Of a stretch of 64,000 nt of DNA, positions 18,306 through 25,907 are shown piece after piece; the stretch's first letter is position 1; each line of letters starts with the position of its first letter. Position numbers and translations under genes: made by a program. The stretch comes from Candidatus Amarolinea dominans (lineage in GTDB: Bacteria > Chloroflexota > Anaerolineae > SSC4 > Amarolineaceae): NCBI GenBank assembly GCA_016719785.1, contig JADJYJ010000007.1, forward strand, positions 248,001 through 312,000. The letters are read 5' to 3'. The notes beneath the pieces were generated by a model. That model was not told the DNA's origin. It did no database searches and saw only the letters and a list, made by a program, of their open reading frames with translations.

Positions 18306-19022
18306 ATGATGATTAAACGCCGATTTATTATTCTCGGTGCGTTGGTCGCCCTGCTGCTGGTTGCGTCCATGGCCAGCGCCAGCCCGGCCGCTCCTGGAGC
18401 GCCAACCCTGCGTTGGCGTGCAACGGCCAATCCGAGTGTTGCAGAGATCCGCGCCGACGGCATTACAGACGGCGGCACCGCCGGTAATGGCGCCATCTCG
18501 TGGGACATCTACTTCCGCTTGCCGGCGAGTGTGTCCATGCCGTACCCGACCATCACTATTGTCCCTGGGCCAGCGTGGACTGCCATGTCTCCGTGCAGTT
18601 TTACGACGGTTGTGGCGCCGGGTCAACCGGGTGTAGGCGGCGTAGGCAGCAATGGATACTACATCAGTGGTTTCTGTACTGCTACTCCGACCACTCCTGT
18701 GACCGGTAGTGACGTCTTAATTGCAACACTCACCTTTAGCGGCTGTCCGGCTACTGGGTTCCTCATGGACATGGACAGCGGCGATGATGCGTTCGGCGAC
18801 GAGGTGACCGACGTTGTTGACCGCTTCAACGATCCGTACTTCCCCTCGGATGCTGAACTGACCGACGGCGGCGCGTGCGGCAATCCCACGGCCGTGCAGT
18901 TGGCGAACATCACGGCCGGCCCGGTGGCGCCGATGACCAACGCCCTCTACCCGGCCATGGCCGGCGTTGCGGCCCTGTTGGCGATGGCTGGCGTGGCCTT
19001 CAAGGGCATGCGCAAGCACTAG
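18306..19022 (+). CDS. Exported, C-terminally anchored surface protein (paralog of the next gene)
   Basis: A 238-residue protein with a signal peptide (to about SMASA), an extracellular domain with four to six cysteines, and a C-terminal hydrophobic helix ending in KGMRKH. It shares the pattern ISWDIYF, a PGPxW segment, a GFCT motif, DVLIATL, an FG-containing acidic stretch and DGGACG with the protein encoded at 19106. AGGAGG ends 6 nt before the ATG at 18306; an ATG at 18309 is possible but spaced 9 nt. The paired motifs define a small local family of unknown fold. Confidence 0.7.
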   Translation: MMIKRRFIILGALVALLLVASMASASPAAPGAPTLRWRATANPSVAEIRADGITDGGTAGNGAISWDIYFRLPASVSMPYPTITIVPGPAWTAMSPCSFTTVVAPGQPGVGGVGSNGYYISGFCTATPTTPVTGSDVLIATLTFSGCPATGFLMDMDSGDDAFGDEVTDVVDRFNDPYFPSDAELTDGGACGNPTAVQLANITAGPVAPMTNALYPAMAGVAALLAMAGVAFKGMRKH

Positions 19023-19045
19023 ACTGTTGCGTCTTCGTGACTGAC

Positions 19046-19084
19046 GGGGGTAGCCTTGCCGACAGGGCTGCCCCTGTTGTTTTT
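19046..19084 (+). terminator. Rho-independent terminator
   Basis: A stem of about 9 bp pairs 19046-19055 with 19065-19074 (one G-U), followed by TGTTGTTTTT, 24 nt after the stop at 19022. Confidence 0.65.
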
Positions 19085-19105
19085 CTACTCATCCGCGGAC
19101 CGACC

Positions 19106-19807
19106 ATGAAACGTTTTCTTCCTGCTCTGCCGCCATTTCTGGCTGCCTGTCTGATTCTGCTCCTGCTGCCCTGGCTGGCCGCGGCCTCCCCCGGCCCCAC
19201 CACCCTGTCTGTCAAGCCGATAGATGCCACCACCTCCCAAATCATCGCGCACAACGTGGGCACCAACCCCGGCGCGCAACCGGCCATCTCGTGGGACATC
19301 TACTTCAATTTTCCACAGAGCCGTGGACGCCTGGTGGGGATCACGCCCGGGCCTGACTGGGAGGCGCTCGACTGCGGTTTCACCACGAACATCTCCACTA
19401 GCGAGACCTCAGCGGCGCTGGCTGCCAATGACATCATGATCAACGGCTTCTGCACCACGCGCATCCCGGCCGGCCTGGTCAAGGATGTGCTGGTCATCGC
19501 CACTCTGCACTGGGCAGACTGCCGCGAGGGTTTTGTGGTTGATTTGCGTACCGGCGCCCAGCAATTTGGTGAAGGGGTCAGCGACATCATTGACGTCAAC
19601 AATGAGCCTTACACCTTCACCGACGCGGATCTCTTCGATGGCGGCGCCTGTGGCGACCAGACCGAAGGCATCCAGACCACGATTGACAGCCCTGTTGCGC
19701 AAGCGTCTCCCCTGGCTACCTCGGCCCCTATCCTGGCGCTGCTCGTCGGCGGCATCATTTTGCTTGCGGCTGCGCTGATCGCTTTCCTGCGCACACGCAG
19801 GCCTTGA
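19106..19807 (+). CDS. Exported, C-terminally anchored surface protein (paralog of the previous gene)
   Basis: A 233-residue protein: signal peptide to about LAAAS, extracellular domain with conserved ISWDIYF, ITPGPDW, CGFTT, INGFCT, DVLVIATL and DGGACG, then a transmembrane helix and an RTRRP tail. It is clearly homologous to the gene at 18306. The C-terminal helix-plus-arginine layout suits a sorting or membrane-anchor signal. The ribosome site is weak. A terminator lies 22 nt upstream, so transcription from its own promoter or read-through is required. Confidence 0.7.
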   Translation: MKRFLPALPPFLAACLILLLLPWLAAASPGPTTLSVKPIDATTSQIIAHNVGTNPGAQPAISWDIYFNFPQSRGRLVGITPGPDWEALDCGFTTNISTSETSAALAANDIMINGFCTTRIPAGLVKDVLVIATLHWADCREGFVVDLRTGAQQFGEGVSDIIDVNNEPYTFTDADLFDGGACGDQTEGIQTTIDSPVAQASPLATSAPILALLVGGIILLAAALIAFLRTRRP

Positions 19808-19831
19808 ACACCAACGAATCGGAGGAGATTG

Positions 19832-20444
19832 ATGCGACTGACACGCACGACAAGCTACCTGGTTATTGCCCCTGCTGCTCCTGCCCGCCACCGTCCTGCC
19901 CGCCACCGTCCTGGCCGCGGGCGCGATCGTTACCCTCAACTCGCCGCCAGCCGGCGTCGTGGCTGGCAGTGAATTCACGACCGATGTCACCATCGAAGGC
20001 GCGGAGGCGGTCCTGGGTTTCCAGTTCGACGTGCTCTACGATGCCAACCTGGTGGAATTGAGCGATTTCGATCTCGGCCCCTGGCTGGGCAGCTCTGGCC
20101 GCAGCCCGGCCAAGCTCGGCCCCGCCCTGGCCAAAGAGGGCGGCCGCGCCACCATTGGCGCCTATACCCTGGGTCAGCAAGCCGGCGCCGGTGGTGATGG
20201 CCTGATGGTCACGCTGCGCTGGAAGGCCAAAGCCAACGGCAACCTGGATCTGCAACTGCAGAAGCTGCAACTGGCCGGCGCGGGTGGCACAGCCTTGCCG
20301 GGCGAAATCAGCGCGGGTAAGGTCAGCGTGGCCACGGCGGCTACCCCTGCCTCCATCAACAACGCGCAATCTCTGCTCTTGGGCGCAGGCATCTTGCTCG
20401 TCGGGGTTGTCGCGTTTCTCTTGCTGCGCCGGCGTCGGCCCTGA
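19832..20444 (+). CDS. Cohesin-like membrane-anchored protein with a frameshift in the signal peptide
   Basis: The cohesin-like domain (GVVAGSEFTTDVTIEG, VLGFQFDVLYDANLVEL, GLMVTLRWKAKANG) and C-terminal helix with RRRRP tail lie in one frame from 19866 to 20444. The strong AGGAGG plus ATG is at 19832 in another frame. Deleting one base near 19865 gives a clean signal peptide (MRLTRTTSYLV joined to LPLLLLPATVLPATVLA). Either a sequence error, a real mutation, or a TTG start at 19866 is involved. Residue count of the reconstructed protein is about 203. It ends the surface cluster and is followed by a terminator. Confidence 0.62.
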
Positions 20445-20460
20445 ACCGCGCGCCGATGGC

Positions 20461-20503
20461 AACAAAAAAGCCAGGCTTTGCCCAAAAGCCTGGCTTTTTT
20501 GTT
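20461..20503. terminator. Strong bidirectional rho-independent terminator
   Basis: The arms 20461-20479 and 20485-20503 form a 19-bp perfect stem (A-run, GCCAGGC, T-run) with a 5-nt loop. It ends the cohesin-cluster transcripts and can also stop the facing minus-strand genes. Confidence 0.9.
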
Positions 20504-20508
20504 GCAGT

Positions 20509-20582
20509 TATACTGCAAGCGGGAATAGACTTCACTTTTCCGATTAAGGAAACAGGCGCAATTCGTGCCCGCTTGCAGTACA
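20509..20582 (+). repeat. 74-bp terminal-inverted-repeat element, copy B
   Basis: Ends 20509-20523 and 20568-20582 are inverted repeats with one mismatch. The interior matches copy A at nearly all positions. It sits 5 bp after a terminator and 10 bp before the stop of a facing gene. Confidence 0.85.
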
Positions 20583-20592
20583 CATCACACAG

Positions 20593-20871
20593 CTACCAAG
20601 ACGAGACGTCATCGTCATCCCCATCGTCGCTCCAGTCGTCTTCATCTTCTTCATCTTCATCGTCTTCTTCATCCATCCAGTCCTCGTCCTCATCCAGGTC
20701 GAGATCCAGATCGTCGTCTTCCCATTGGTCTTCAGTTGTGTCCGCAGCTACCTGGCCCACTTCTTCGTAGGTCAAACAATAGCCTTCTTCGCTCAGGCGA
20801 ATCGTCTCGGCAGCACAGAAACCGTCATCCCAGTTGCCACAGTCCGAGAGTGGGCACAGAATCTTGGTCAT
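20593..20871 (-). CDS. Small Cys-rich acidic protein (DUF1540-like)
   Basis: A 92-residue protein. The first 32 residues have C-x5-C-x7-C (CPLSDCGNWDDGFCAAETI) plus a later Cys, matching the short zinc/metal-binding DUF1540 pattern. The last 45 residues are almost all Asp/Glu. It is encoded 24 nt downstream of a rubredoxin-like gene with a similar acidic tail, so the two probably form one transcript from a strong promoter near 21270. Role unknown; metal storage, redox or a protein-interaction tail are possible. Confidence 0.7.
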   Translation of the reverse strand: MTKILCPLSDCGNWDDGFCAAETIRLSEEGYCLTYEEVGQVAADTTEDQWEDDDLDLDLDEDEDWMDEEDDEDEEDEDDWSDDGDDDDVSSW

Positions 20872-20895
20872 AGAGAGTGTCTCCTTTTGGCGAGG

Positions 20896-21090
20896 TTACG
20901 CTGAAATCGCTGCTTCTACGCCCTCGTAGTCCTCGTCGCTCTCATCGAGATCGTCGAAGTCCTCGAAGTTGTCCTCTTCGTATTCGAAGTATTCAAAGGC
21001 CTCAGTCGGCGCATCACATTCAGGGCAGTGGTCAGGCCGTTTTTGCCCCGGTGCAATGTACCCACATTCCATACATTCCCATTCACCCAT
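20896..21090 (-). CDS. Rubredoxin-like zinc-ribbon mini-protein with acidic tail
   Basis: A 64-residue protein. ECMECGY and HCPECDAP form two CxxC knuckles spaced as in rubredoxin-like or rubrerythrin C-terminal domains, and the rest is a Glu/Asp-rich tail (about 30 residues). It is the first gene of a two-gene unit with the DUF1540-like protein. The leader is unusually long (about 165 nt from the promoter). Confidence 0.75.
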   Translation of the reverse strand: MGEWECMECGYIAPGQKRPDHCPECDAPTEAFEYFEYEEDNFEDFDDLDESDEDYEGVEAAISA

Positions 21091-21257
21091 GAATTAGGGT
21101 TTCTCCTTGGTCACAACGTTCAGCAATGCGTGCCGTGACGCGCCCGCTTGCCGTGCAATTGTCGGTCGGAAACAGATTGGCCACGCCTGGCGTGGCGGGC
21201 GCACGGCTGGTGCGCACTGGACTTCCTCGCTGACATTCGAGCACGAGGATCGAAGTT

Positions 21258-21285
21258 ATTCTAACCGCTTTTAGTGAATTGTCAA
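21258..21285 (-). promoter_or_regulatory. Near-consensus sigma-70 promoter for the two mini-protein genes
   Basis: Minus strand TTGACA (21285-21280), 16-nt spacer, TAGAAT (21263-21258). Confidence 0.65.
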
Positions 21286-21336
21286 ACCTCTCTGCGCACG
21301 ACGTTGGCTGTGCTGCCTGGCCGCCTCTTGTGTCCG

Positions 21337-22047
21337 CTAGCGGGACCTCAAATTGCCCGCGACGGCAGAGGCGATGACATCCGCATACTGCCGGCCTGCG
21401 GCCTCCCCCTCCGCGCTCAGCCCATAGACCCCGCGCGTCACGCGCTGAAACCAGCCGTAATGATTGTGCTGCAGGATGGCCGCAACATTGGCCTGCCCCA
21501 GCGCGGTCTTGATCTCGCCCAGCGGGCTGGCGCCATGCTCCTGCAGATACCCCACAATGCGCAACACCAGCAGGCGATAGGCGGTGACCAATGGGCGCCG
21601 TGTGCTTCCGCCCGTGTTGAAGTCACCGCTGCGCCCGTCGAACTCGCCTGCAACCTGTGCTTGCTTGGCTCGGCGAGTGCGGGGCGCTTGCTCGACCCCT
21701 GCTTCCAACACCACTTCGACCAACGGCGGTTCCATTCTGAAATTGACGATCAGCAGTCCCAAGCCAAGCCGTTGACATAACTGCTGGACTTCGCGCCACC
21801 GTGACGTCCGCTGTTTGCGTCCCGGCGCCTCGATCGCCACATAGACATGATTCGTCACCTGTTGGCGTCGCAGCCCTTGCAGCACCAGCGTCAGGTTGAA
21901 GGCAATCTTCATCTCCACGACCAGCAACCGCACGTCCCGCCGTGCCACCAGATCACAGTCCTTGACCTCGCCACGCACCTCGTAGCCTTGTTGCTCGAAG
22001 AACCGCTTGAGCGGCGCGTACAGGTCACTCTCTTGCCGAATCGCCAT
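21337..22047 (-). CDS. DUF2161-type putative PD-(D/E)XK phosphodiesterase
   Basis: A 236-residue protein. KDCDLVARRDVRLLVVEMK (about 31-49) gives the D...E-x-K nuclease core, and FNLTLVLQGLRRQ the following helix; this matches DUF2161. The C-terminal half carries a winged-helix-like segment (ASPLGEIKTALGQANVAAIL, HYGWFQRVTRGVYGLS). The ATG at 22047 precedes the conserved IRQESDLYAPLKRFFE. It is a stand-alone gene with no adjacent restriction or toxin partner. Confidence 0.8.
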   Translation of the reverse strand: MAIRQESDLYAPLKRFFEQQGYEVRGEVKDCDLVARRDVRLLVVEMKIAFNLTLVLQGLRRQQVTNHVYVAIEAPGRKQRTSRWREVQQLCQRLGLGLLIVNFRMEPPLVEVVLEAGVEQAPRTRRAKQAQVAGEFDGRSGDFNTGGSTRRPLVTAYRLLVLRIVGYLQEHGASPLGEIKTALGQANVAAILQHNHYGWFQRVTRGVYGLSAEGEAAGRQYADVIASAVAGNLRSR

Positions 22048-22102
22048 GCTGCGATTATAACGGGCACCGGGCCTGGGCTGCAAATTGACCTCAGACTCGA
22101 AT

Positions 22103-22131
22103 TTGCCAAGTCGCCCTGTTCGTCGTAAGAT
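22103..22131 (+). promoter_or_regulatory. Sigma-70-type promoter
   Basis: TTGCCA (22103-22108), 17-nt spacer, TAAGAT (22126-22131), about 85 nt upstream of the Trm112-like gene. Confidence 0.5.
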
Positions 22132-22217
22132 ATTTACCGGGTGCCCTGGCGTCTGCGTGGCGTGGTTTACGCTGCGCAGGGCAGGCCAATTAGTTTGTAA
22201 AGGAGATCATCACGACG

Positions 22218-22574
22218 ATGAAAAGTCTACTGAAATGGCTGCTGCCCCTGGCCTTGATTGCAGCCGCCATCATGATTCTGCGCAAGATCCTGGGCGAACA
22301 GAAGGCGATTGACTTGAGCGGCGCAGAAAACACAGGCCCGTCAGAAGCCGAAGCGTTGAAAGAGACTGAACTGGGCGGCGACCTCAGCCCGGACCTGTTG
22401 AAGATCCTGGTATGCCCGTTGGACAGGGGGCCTCTGACCCTCAGCGCGGATGGCAAATGGCTCATCAACCCCCGCAATGGCTACCGGTATCCCATTCGTG
22501 ACGGCATCCCCGTGATGTTGATTGACGAAGGGCGCAAGTATCAGGATGCCAGCCTGATCGCCCAACCCGCGTAA
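22218..22574 (+). CDS. Trm112-like domain protein with an N-terminal membrane helix
   Basis: A 118-residue protein. Residues 4-22 form a transmembrane helix; after a charged linker, LLKILVCPLDRGPL and YPIRDGIPVMLIDEG match the Trm112/UPF0434 zinc-ribbon fold. Only one Cys of the usual CxxC pair is present and the second pair is missing, so zinc is unlikely to be bound. AAAGGAG precedes the ATG. Membrane attachment is unusual for this family. Confidence 0.75.
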   Translation: MKSLLKWLLPLALIAAAIMILRKILGEQKAIDLSGAENTGPSEAEALKETELGGDLSPDLLKILVCPLDRGPLTLSADGKWLINPRNGYRYPIRDGIPVMLIDEGRKYQDASLIAQPA

Positions 22575-22587
22575 ATTCGAGCTGGCC

Positions 22588-22635
22588 CGGAACGTCTCCG
22601 CGACTGGCAGCACGCCGGATGCCGGAGACGTTCCG
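22588..22635. repeat. Perfect 13-bp inverted repeat
   Basis: CGGAACGTCTCCG at 22588-22600 is inverted at 22623-22635 with a 22-nt spacer, just downstream of the Trm112-like gene. It could be a terminator without a U-tract or a dispersed palindrome. Confidence 0.7.
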
Positions 22636-22679
22636 ACGCCCAATGCACGATAGAGCCTGATCACCACCTGCGATTTGCC

Positions 22680-23354
22680 ATGCCTGACTGGATGCATGTT
22701 CGCTACAAACCGACGTTGACCGCTGTTCACCTGGCCGATGCCCAGCGCACCGTGCTGCGTACGCGGCTGCAGGCCTACCAGAGCCAGCGTCTGCGCCATG
22801 ATCACGATGATCTGGCGCGTTCGCCCGTGTACGGACGCCTGGCGGAGTTCTTCTTCGTTGATATCTATGGCCCGCACGACTTCGATGACCGCAATACTCG
22901 TTTTCGTCAGTTGTACGACAAGTTAGTTCACATCGTCGGGCCGAAGCCGCTGGCAACGATGAAGGAATCGCTGGAGTTGGTGGAACTGACCGAGGCCCTG
23001 GACGATTACCTGATTGATGTACTGGTTCTGCACGAAAAGGCCGACGGCTGGACGACTGCGGAGTATGAGTGGGCCTACCGAGAGTGCAATAACTACCTGG
23101 CGCGGGTCGAGCAGATCGAACGCATCGGCGCCACGCTGCGGGCGGTGGCCAACCTCAGCCGCCTGCCACTGATTGATTGGAACTTGCAGGCCCTGCGCCT
23201 GCCGGCCCGGCGCCTGGGTTGGGAACCTACGCTGGCCTTTTTGATCCGAGGCTACAAGGTTTTTCACCATGCGCGCGATGTCGAGGCCTTCGTGGTCGCG
23301 GTCGAGACTCTGGAGATGCAGCGCCTGCGGCGCATCTACGGCCTTACGGCTTGA
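22680..23354 (+). CDS. Conserved hypothetical protein, FFLEE-motif-like
   Basis: A 224-residue, largely helical protein. The segment RSPVYGRLAEFFFVDIYGP and DFDDRNTRF resembles the conserved core of the FFLEE-motif proteins of proteobacteria, where an aromatic-rich helix precedes YGP and an acidic/arginine pair. No catalytic site is obvious. Its last 11 nt overlap the convergent VWA-protein gene. The function is unknown. Confidence 0.6.
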   Translation: MPDWMHVRYKPTLTAVHLADAQRTVLRTRLQAYQSQRLRHDHDDLARSPVYGRLAEFFFVDIYGPHDFDDRNTRFRQLYDKLVHIVGPKPLATMKESLELVELTEALDDYLIDVLVLHEKADGWTTAEYEWAYRECNNYLARVEQIERIGATLRAVANLSRLPLIDWNLQALRLPARRLGWEPTLAFLIRGYKVFHHARDVEAFVVAVETLEMQRLRRIYGLTA

Positions 23355-24246
23355 GGTGTTCGCGCACGGTGCGCACCAACACCTCGGTGCGTAACTCAGG
23401 CAGTGTGAAGCAGGGCGCGCCCATCGCGTCGGCCAGATTGCGCGCCAGGCCACGATCGAACGCCACATGTTCCATGTTGATGACCACGCTACGTAAATGG
23501 TTCGCCTTGATCAGGCCTGCCATGCGCGTGGCTTCCTCTTGGGGCGGCATTCCCGTCATGGTGACATTGCCGGCCCCGTCGGTGAGCAGGATGATGATCG
23601 GCAGCACCTCCTGGTCACGTTGGCGAGCCGCCAGGCAAATCTCATACGCCAGCAGCAAGCCACTGCTCAGAGGCGTCTTGCCACCCACCGGAATGGTGCG
23701 CAGCGCTCGTTCCGCCAGATCCACGCTGGAAGTAGGCGGCAAGATCAGGCGCGCACGATCCTTCTGAAACACCACCAGCCCAACCTGGTCACGCCGCTGA
23801 TAGGCGTCCATGAGCAGCGAGAGAATGGCCCCTTTGGTGGCTTCCATGCGCTCGGCCGCGGCCATGGACCAACTGGCATCAACCACGAACAGCACGAGAT
23901 TGGCGGTGCGGCGCACGCGCACCTTCTGCTGCAAATCGCGGCGTTGAACGGCAAAGGCAACCGCCCGCTCCGCGCGCAGATGGGCACGCTGCAACTGATA
24001 GGGCGCGGCCGTTCGAATCGTGGCATCGAAGGCAATGTCGGTTGGGTGATCGTGTACTGGCCGCGCCTTGATGTAGCGGCCGCGCTTGCGTTGCGTGCGG
24101 GTGACAGAGCGTTTGCCCGCCTGTTGACGGGCCAATTTGTCGAGTGGAGTGCCGATGCGCTTGGTCTTGAAAGTGTCGCCGACCTTGATCGGCCGGCCGG
24201 CCGGCGCCTTGTTGTCCTCGCCTGGGCGGCTGGGGTTGGTGCTCAT
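23344..24246 (-). CDS. VWA-domain protein, chelatase D-subunit-like (no AAA+ domain)
   Basis: A 300-residue protein. A basic, disordered N-terminus (to about residue 75) is followed by a von Willebrand A domain with the MIDAS motif DASWS (about 121-125), the acidic/Thr loop GGKTPLSSGL, and LLTDGAGN. This matches the C-terminal third of magnesium/cobalt chelatase subunit D. Subunit D normally has an AAA+ domain and is about 550 residues or more; this one lacks it. The AAA+ partner is encoded 50 nt upstream. It may work as a MoxR-VWA-like insertion or remodelling pair. Confidence 0.82.
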   Translation of the reverse strand: MSTNPSRPGEDNKAPAGRPIKVGDTFKTKRIGTPLDKLARQQAGKRSVTRTQRKRGRYIKARPVHDHPTDIAFDATIRTAAPYQLQRAHLRAERAVAFAVQRRDLQQKVRVRRTANLVLFVVDASWSMAAAERMEATKGAILSLLMDAYQRRDQVGLVVFQKDRARLILPPTSSVDLAERALRTIPVGGKTPLSSGLLLAYEICLAARQRDQEVLPIIILLTDGAGNVTMTGMPPQEEATRMAGLIKANHLRSVVINMEHVAFDRGLARNLADAMGAPCFTLPELRTEVLVRTVREHLKP

Positions 24247-24296
24247 ATCCGGCGAGCCGCTGGCACTCTGCGGCTCGCCCTCCTGTGCTTCGTCGT

Positions 24297-25403
24297 TTAC
24301 ATCATCTTTTTTTTTACATTGGGCGACGGCGCCTGGCTCTCGGTCGAGCTGCTCTCTTCGGATGGCCCCATGTCGGCGCGAATCTGGCGCAGGCGTTCTT
24401 CCAACTGCCGCGGTTCCAGGGCAATATCCTGGAACGGCGCTTTCTTGATGCGATGGGGCAGGGCCAACTCGGCCGCCAGCAGAATATCCCGCTCGTTGAT
24501 GCTGAGGCGGCCCTCGTAGGCAGCCTGGGCACGGGCCGTCTTCAGAATGGCGATGTCGGCCCGGTGACCGTCCACCTTGAAGTCCGCGGTCAGCGCCGCG
24601 ATCATATACAGATCGCGTTGTGCATACGTCACCAGGGGCAAGCGCGCACGGGCGTGATCAATCTCTTCGGTCAGATGGCGCTCCGAAGTGTACCAGCGGT
24701 CACGGAAACCATCCGGGTCTTGCTCGAACTCGATGCGGCGCTTCAGAATTTCCACGCGCTGGTTGGCATCGTTGATACCCTGCATATCTACACACAGCGC
24801 AAACCGATCGAGCAACTGCGGCCGTAGGTCGCCCTCTTCTGGATTCATGGTGCCAACCAGGATAAAGCGCGCCGGGTGCTGAAACGAGATGCCTTCACGC
24901 TCCACCACGTTGATTCCCATCGCCGCGGAATCGAGCAGAATGTCCACCACGTGGTCATCCAGCAGATTGACCTCATCCACGTAGAGCAGGCCACGGTTGG
25001 CCGCGGCCAACACGCCTGGCTCGAAATGGCGTTCACCTCGCTGAATGGCCTTCTCGATATCGAGGGTTCCCACCACGCGGTCCTCGGTGGCACTGACGGG
25101 CAGGTCAATGAAACGGGTCCGCCGTAGAGCCGTGGGCAGCACCTCGCTGCGCTGCAGACGACCGCGGCAGTTATCGCACAGATGGTCAGGGCGGTTCGGG
25201 TCGCACTGGAACGGGCAGTCGGCCACCACTTCGATCTCTGGCAGCAGTGCGGCCAGCGCGCGCGCAGCCGTAGATTTAGCGGTTCCGCGCTCGCCGCGAA
25301 TCAACACACCGCCGATACGCGGGCTGACGGCATTCAAGATTAGCGCCCGCCGCATGCGGTCCTGGCCGACAATGGCCGTAAAGGGAAAGATGGGAGCCGG
25401 CAT
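24297..25403 (-). CDS. AAA+ chelatase I-subunit-like ATPase
   Basis: A 368-residue AAA+ protein. FTAIVGQDRMRRALILNAV opens the fold, Walker A is RGERGTAKST, Walker B LLYVDEVNLLDD, and sensor motifs LVGTMNPEEG and LLDRF follow, as in BchI/ChlI. A cysteine cluster CPFQCDPNRPDHLCDNCRG between the first helix and the Walker B region is an insertion seen in bacterial ChlI-like proteins. It is probably a metal-ion chelatase motor or a MoxR-like ATPase working with the downstream VWA protein. The preferred ATG at 25403 follows GGAG. Confidence 0.85.
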   Translation of the reverse strand: MPAPIFPFTAIVGQDRMRRALILNAVSPRIGGVLIRGERGTAKSTAARALAALLPEIEVVADCPFQCDPNRPDHLCDNCRGRLQRSEVLPTALRRTRFIDLPVSATEDRVVGTLDIEKAIQRGERHFEPGVLAAANRGLLYVDEVNLLDDHVVDILLDSAAMGINVVEREGISFQHPARFILVGTMNPEEGDLRPQLLDRFALCVDMQGINDANQRVEILKRRIEFEQDPDGFRDRWYTSERHLTEEIDHARARLPLVTYAQRDLYMIAALTADFKVDGHRADIAILKTARAQAAYEGRLSINERDILLAAELALPHRIKKAPFQDIALEPRQLEERLRQIRADMGPSEESSSTESQAPSPNVKKKMM

Positions 25404-25434
25404 CTGGTTCTTCTCCGTTTTTAGCTCTGGCAGA

Positions 25435-25872
25435 CTAGCGCCTGGAGACAATCTGCAACGGGCGGATGCCCATATGGGTGTCGCCGGCGGTGAGGGTGCG
25501 CAGAATCACGTCGGGCAATTTCCAGGGAATCAGATCGTGCATCTCGTTGGGACTCAGCGGGGCATTGTTGTTGGCCAAAAACGCGCGAAAAACAGCCGTT
25601 GCCAGGGGCAAGCCATTATTGATATAGTCTGGCTTGCGCGCGCAAACGGTACGCAAACACTGCCATAGGGCATCGGTGCGCTTGACTTCCGCAGTCTCCG
25701 GATCAATCCAGTCAACCATCTCCGTGTCGCGGTGACTGGGAAAACGAGACTTGCAATCCTCACACAACTGATTGCGCAGATAGAGGCGGAAATCAAGCCC
25801 GCTCGTTTCCCACCAATTAAAGTCAATATGAAACTTGGAACTAACTGTCGGCTTTATCCAGGTTGTTGTCAT
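25435..25872 (-). CDS. Hypothetical protein in the chelatase operon
   Basis: A 145-residue protein, conserved-looking but unassigned. It opens TTTWIKPTVSSKFHIDFNWW and has a CEDC pair (LCEDCKSRF) plus a further Cys in CLRTVCARK, so a metal site is possible. It ends 31 nt before the AAA+ gene. It may be a small adaptor for the AAA+/VWA pair. Confidence 0.6.
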   Translation of the reverse strand: MTTTWIKPTVSSKFHIDFNWWETSGLDFRLYLRNQLCEDCKSRFPSHRDTEMVDWIDPETAEVKRTDALWQCLRTVCARKPDYINNGLPLATAVFRAFLANNNAPLSPNEMHDLIPWKLPDVILRTLTAGDTHMGIRPLQIVSRR

Positions 25873-25907
25873 GAATCGTCGCCTTTGCCTGCTTTCTTGG
25901 AAATGAT

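Noticed and set aside
20456..20770. Plus-strand frame rich in Ser (poly-Ser stretch)
   Set aside because: Reverse reading of the Asp/Glu-rich tail of the DUF1540-like gene.
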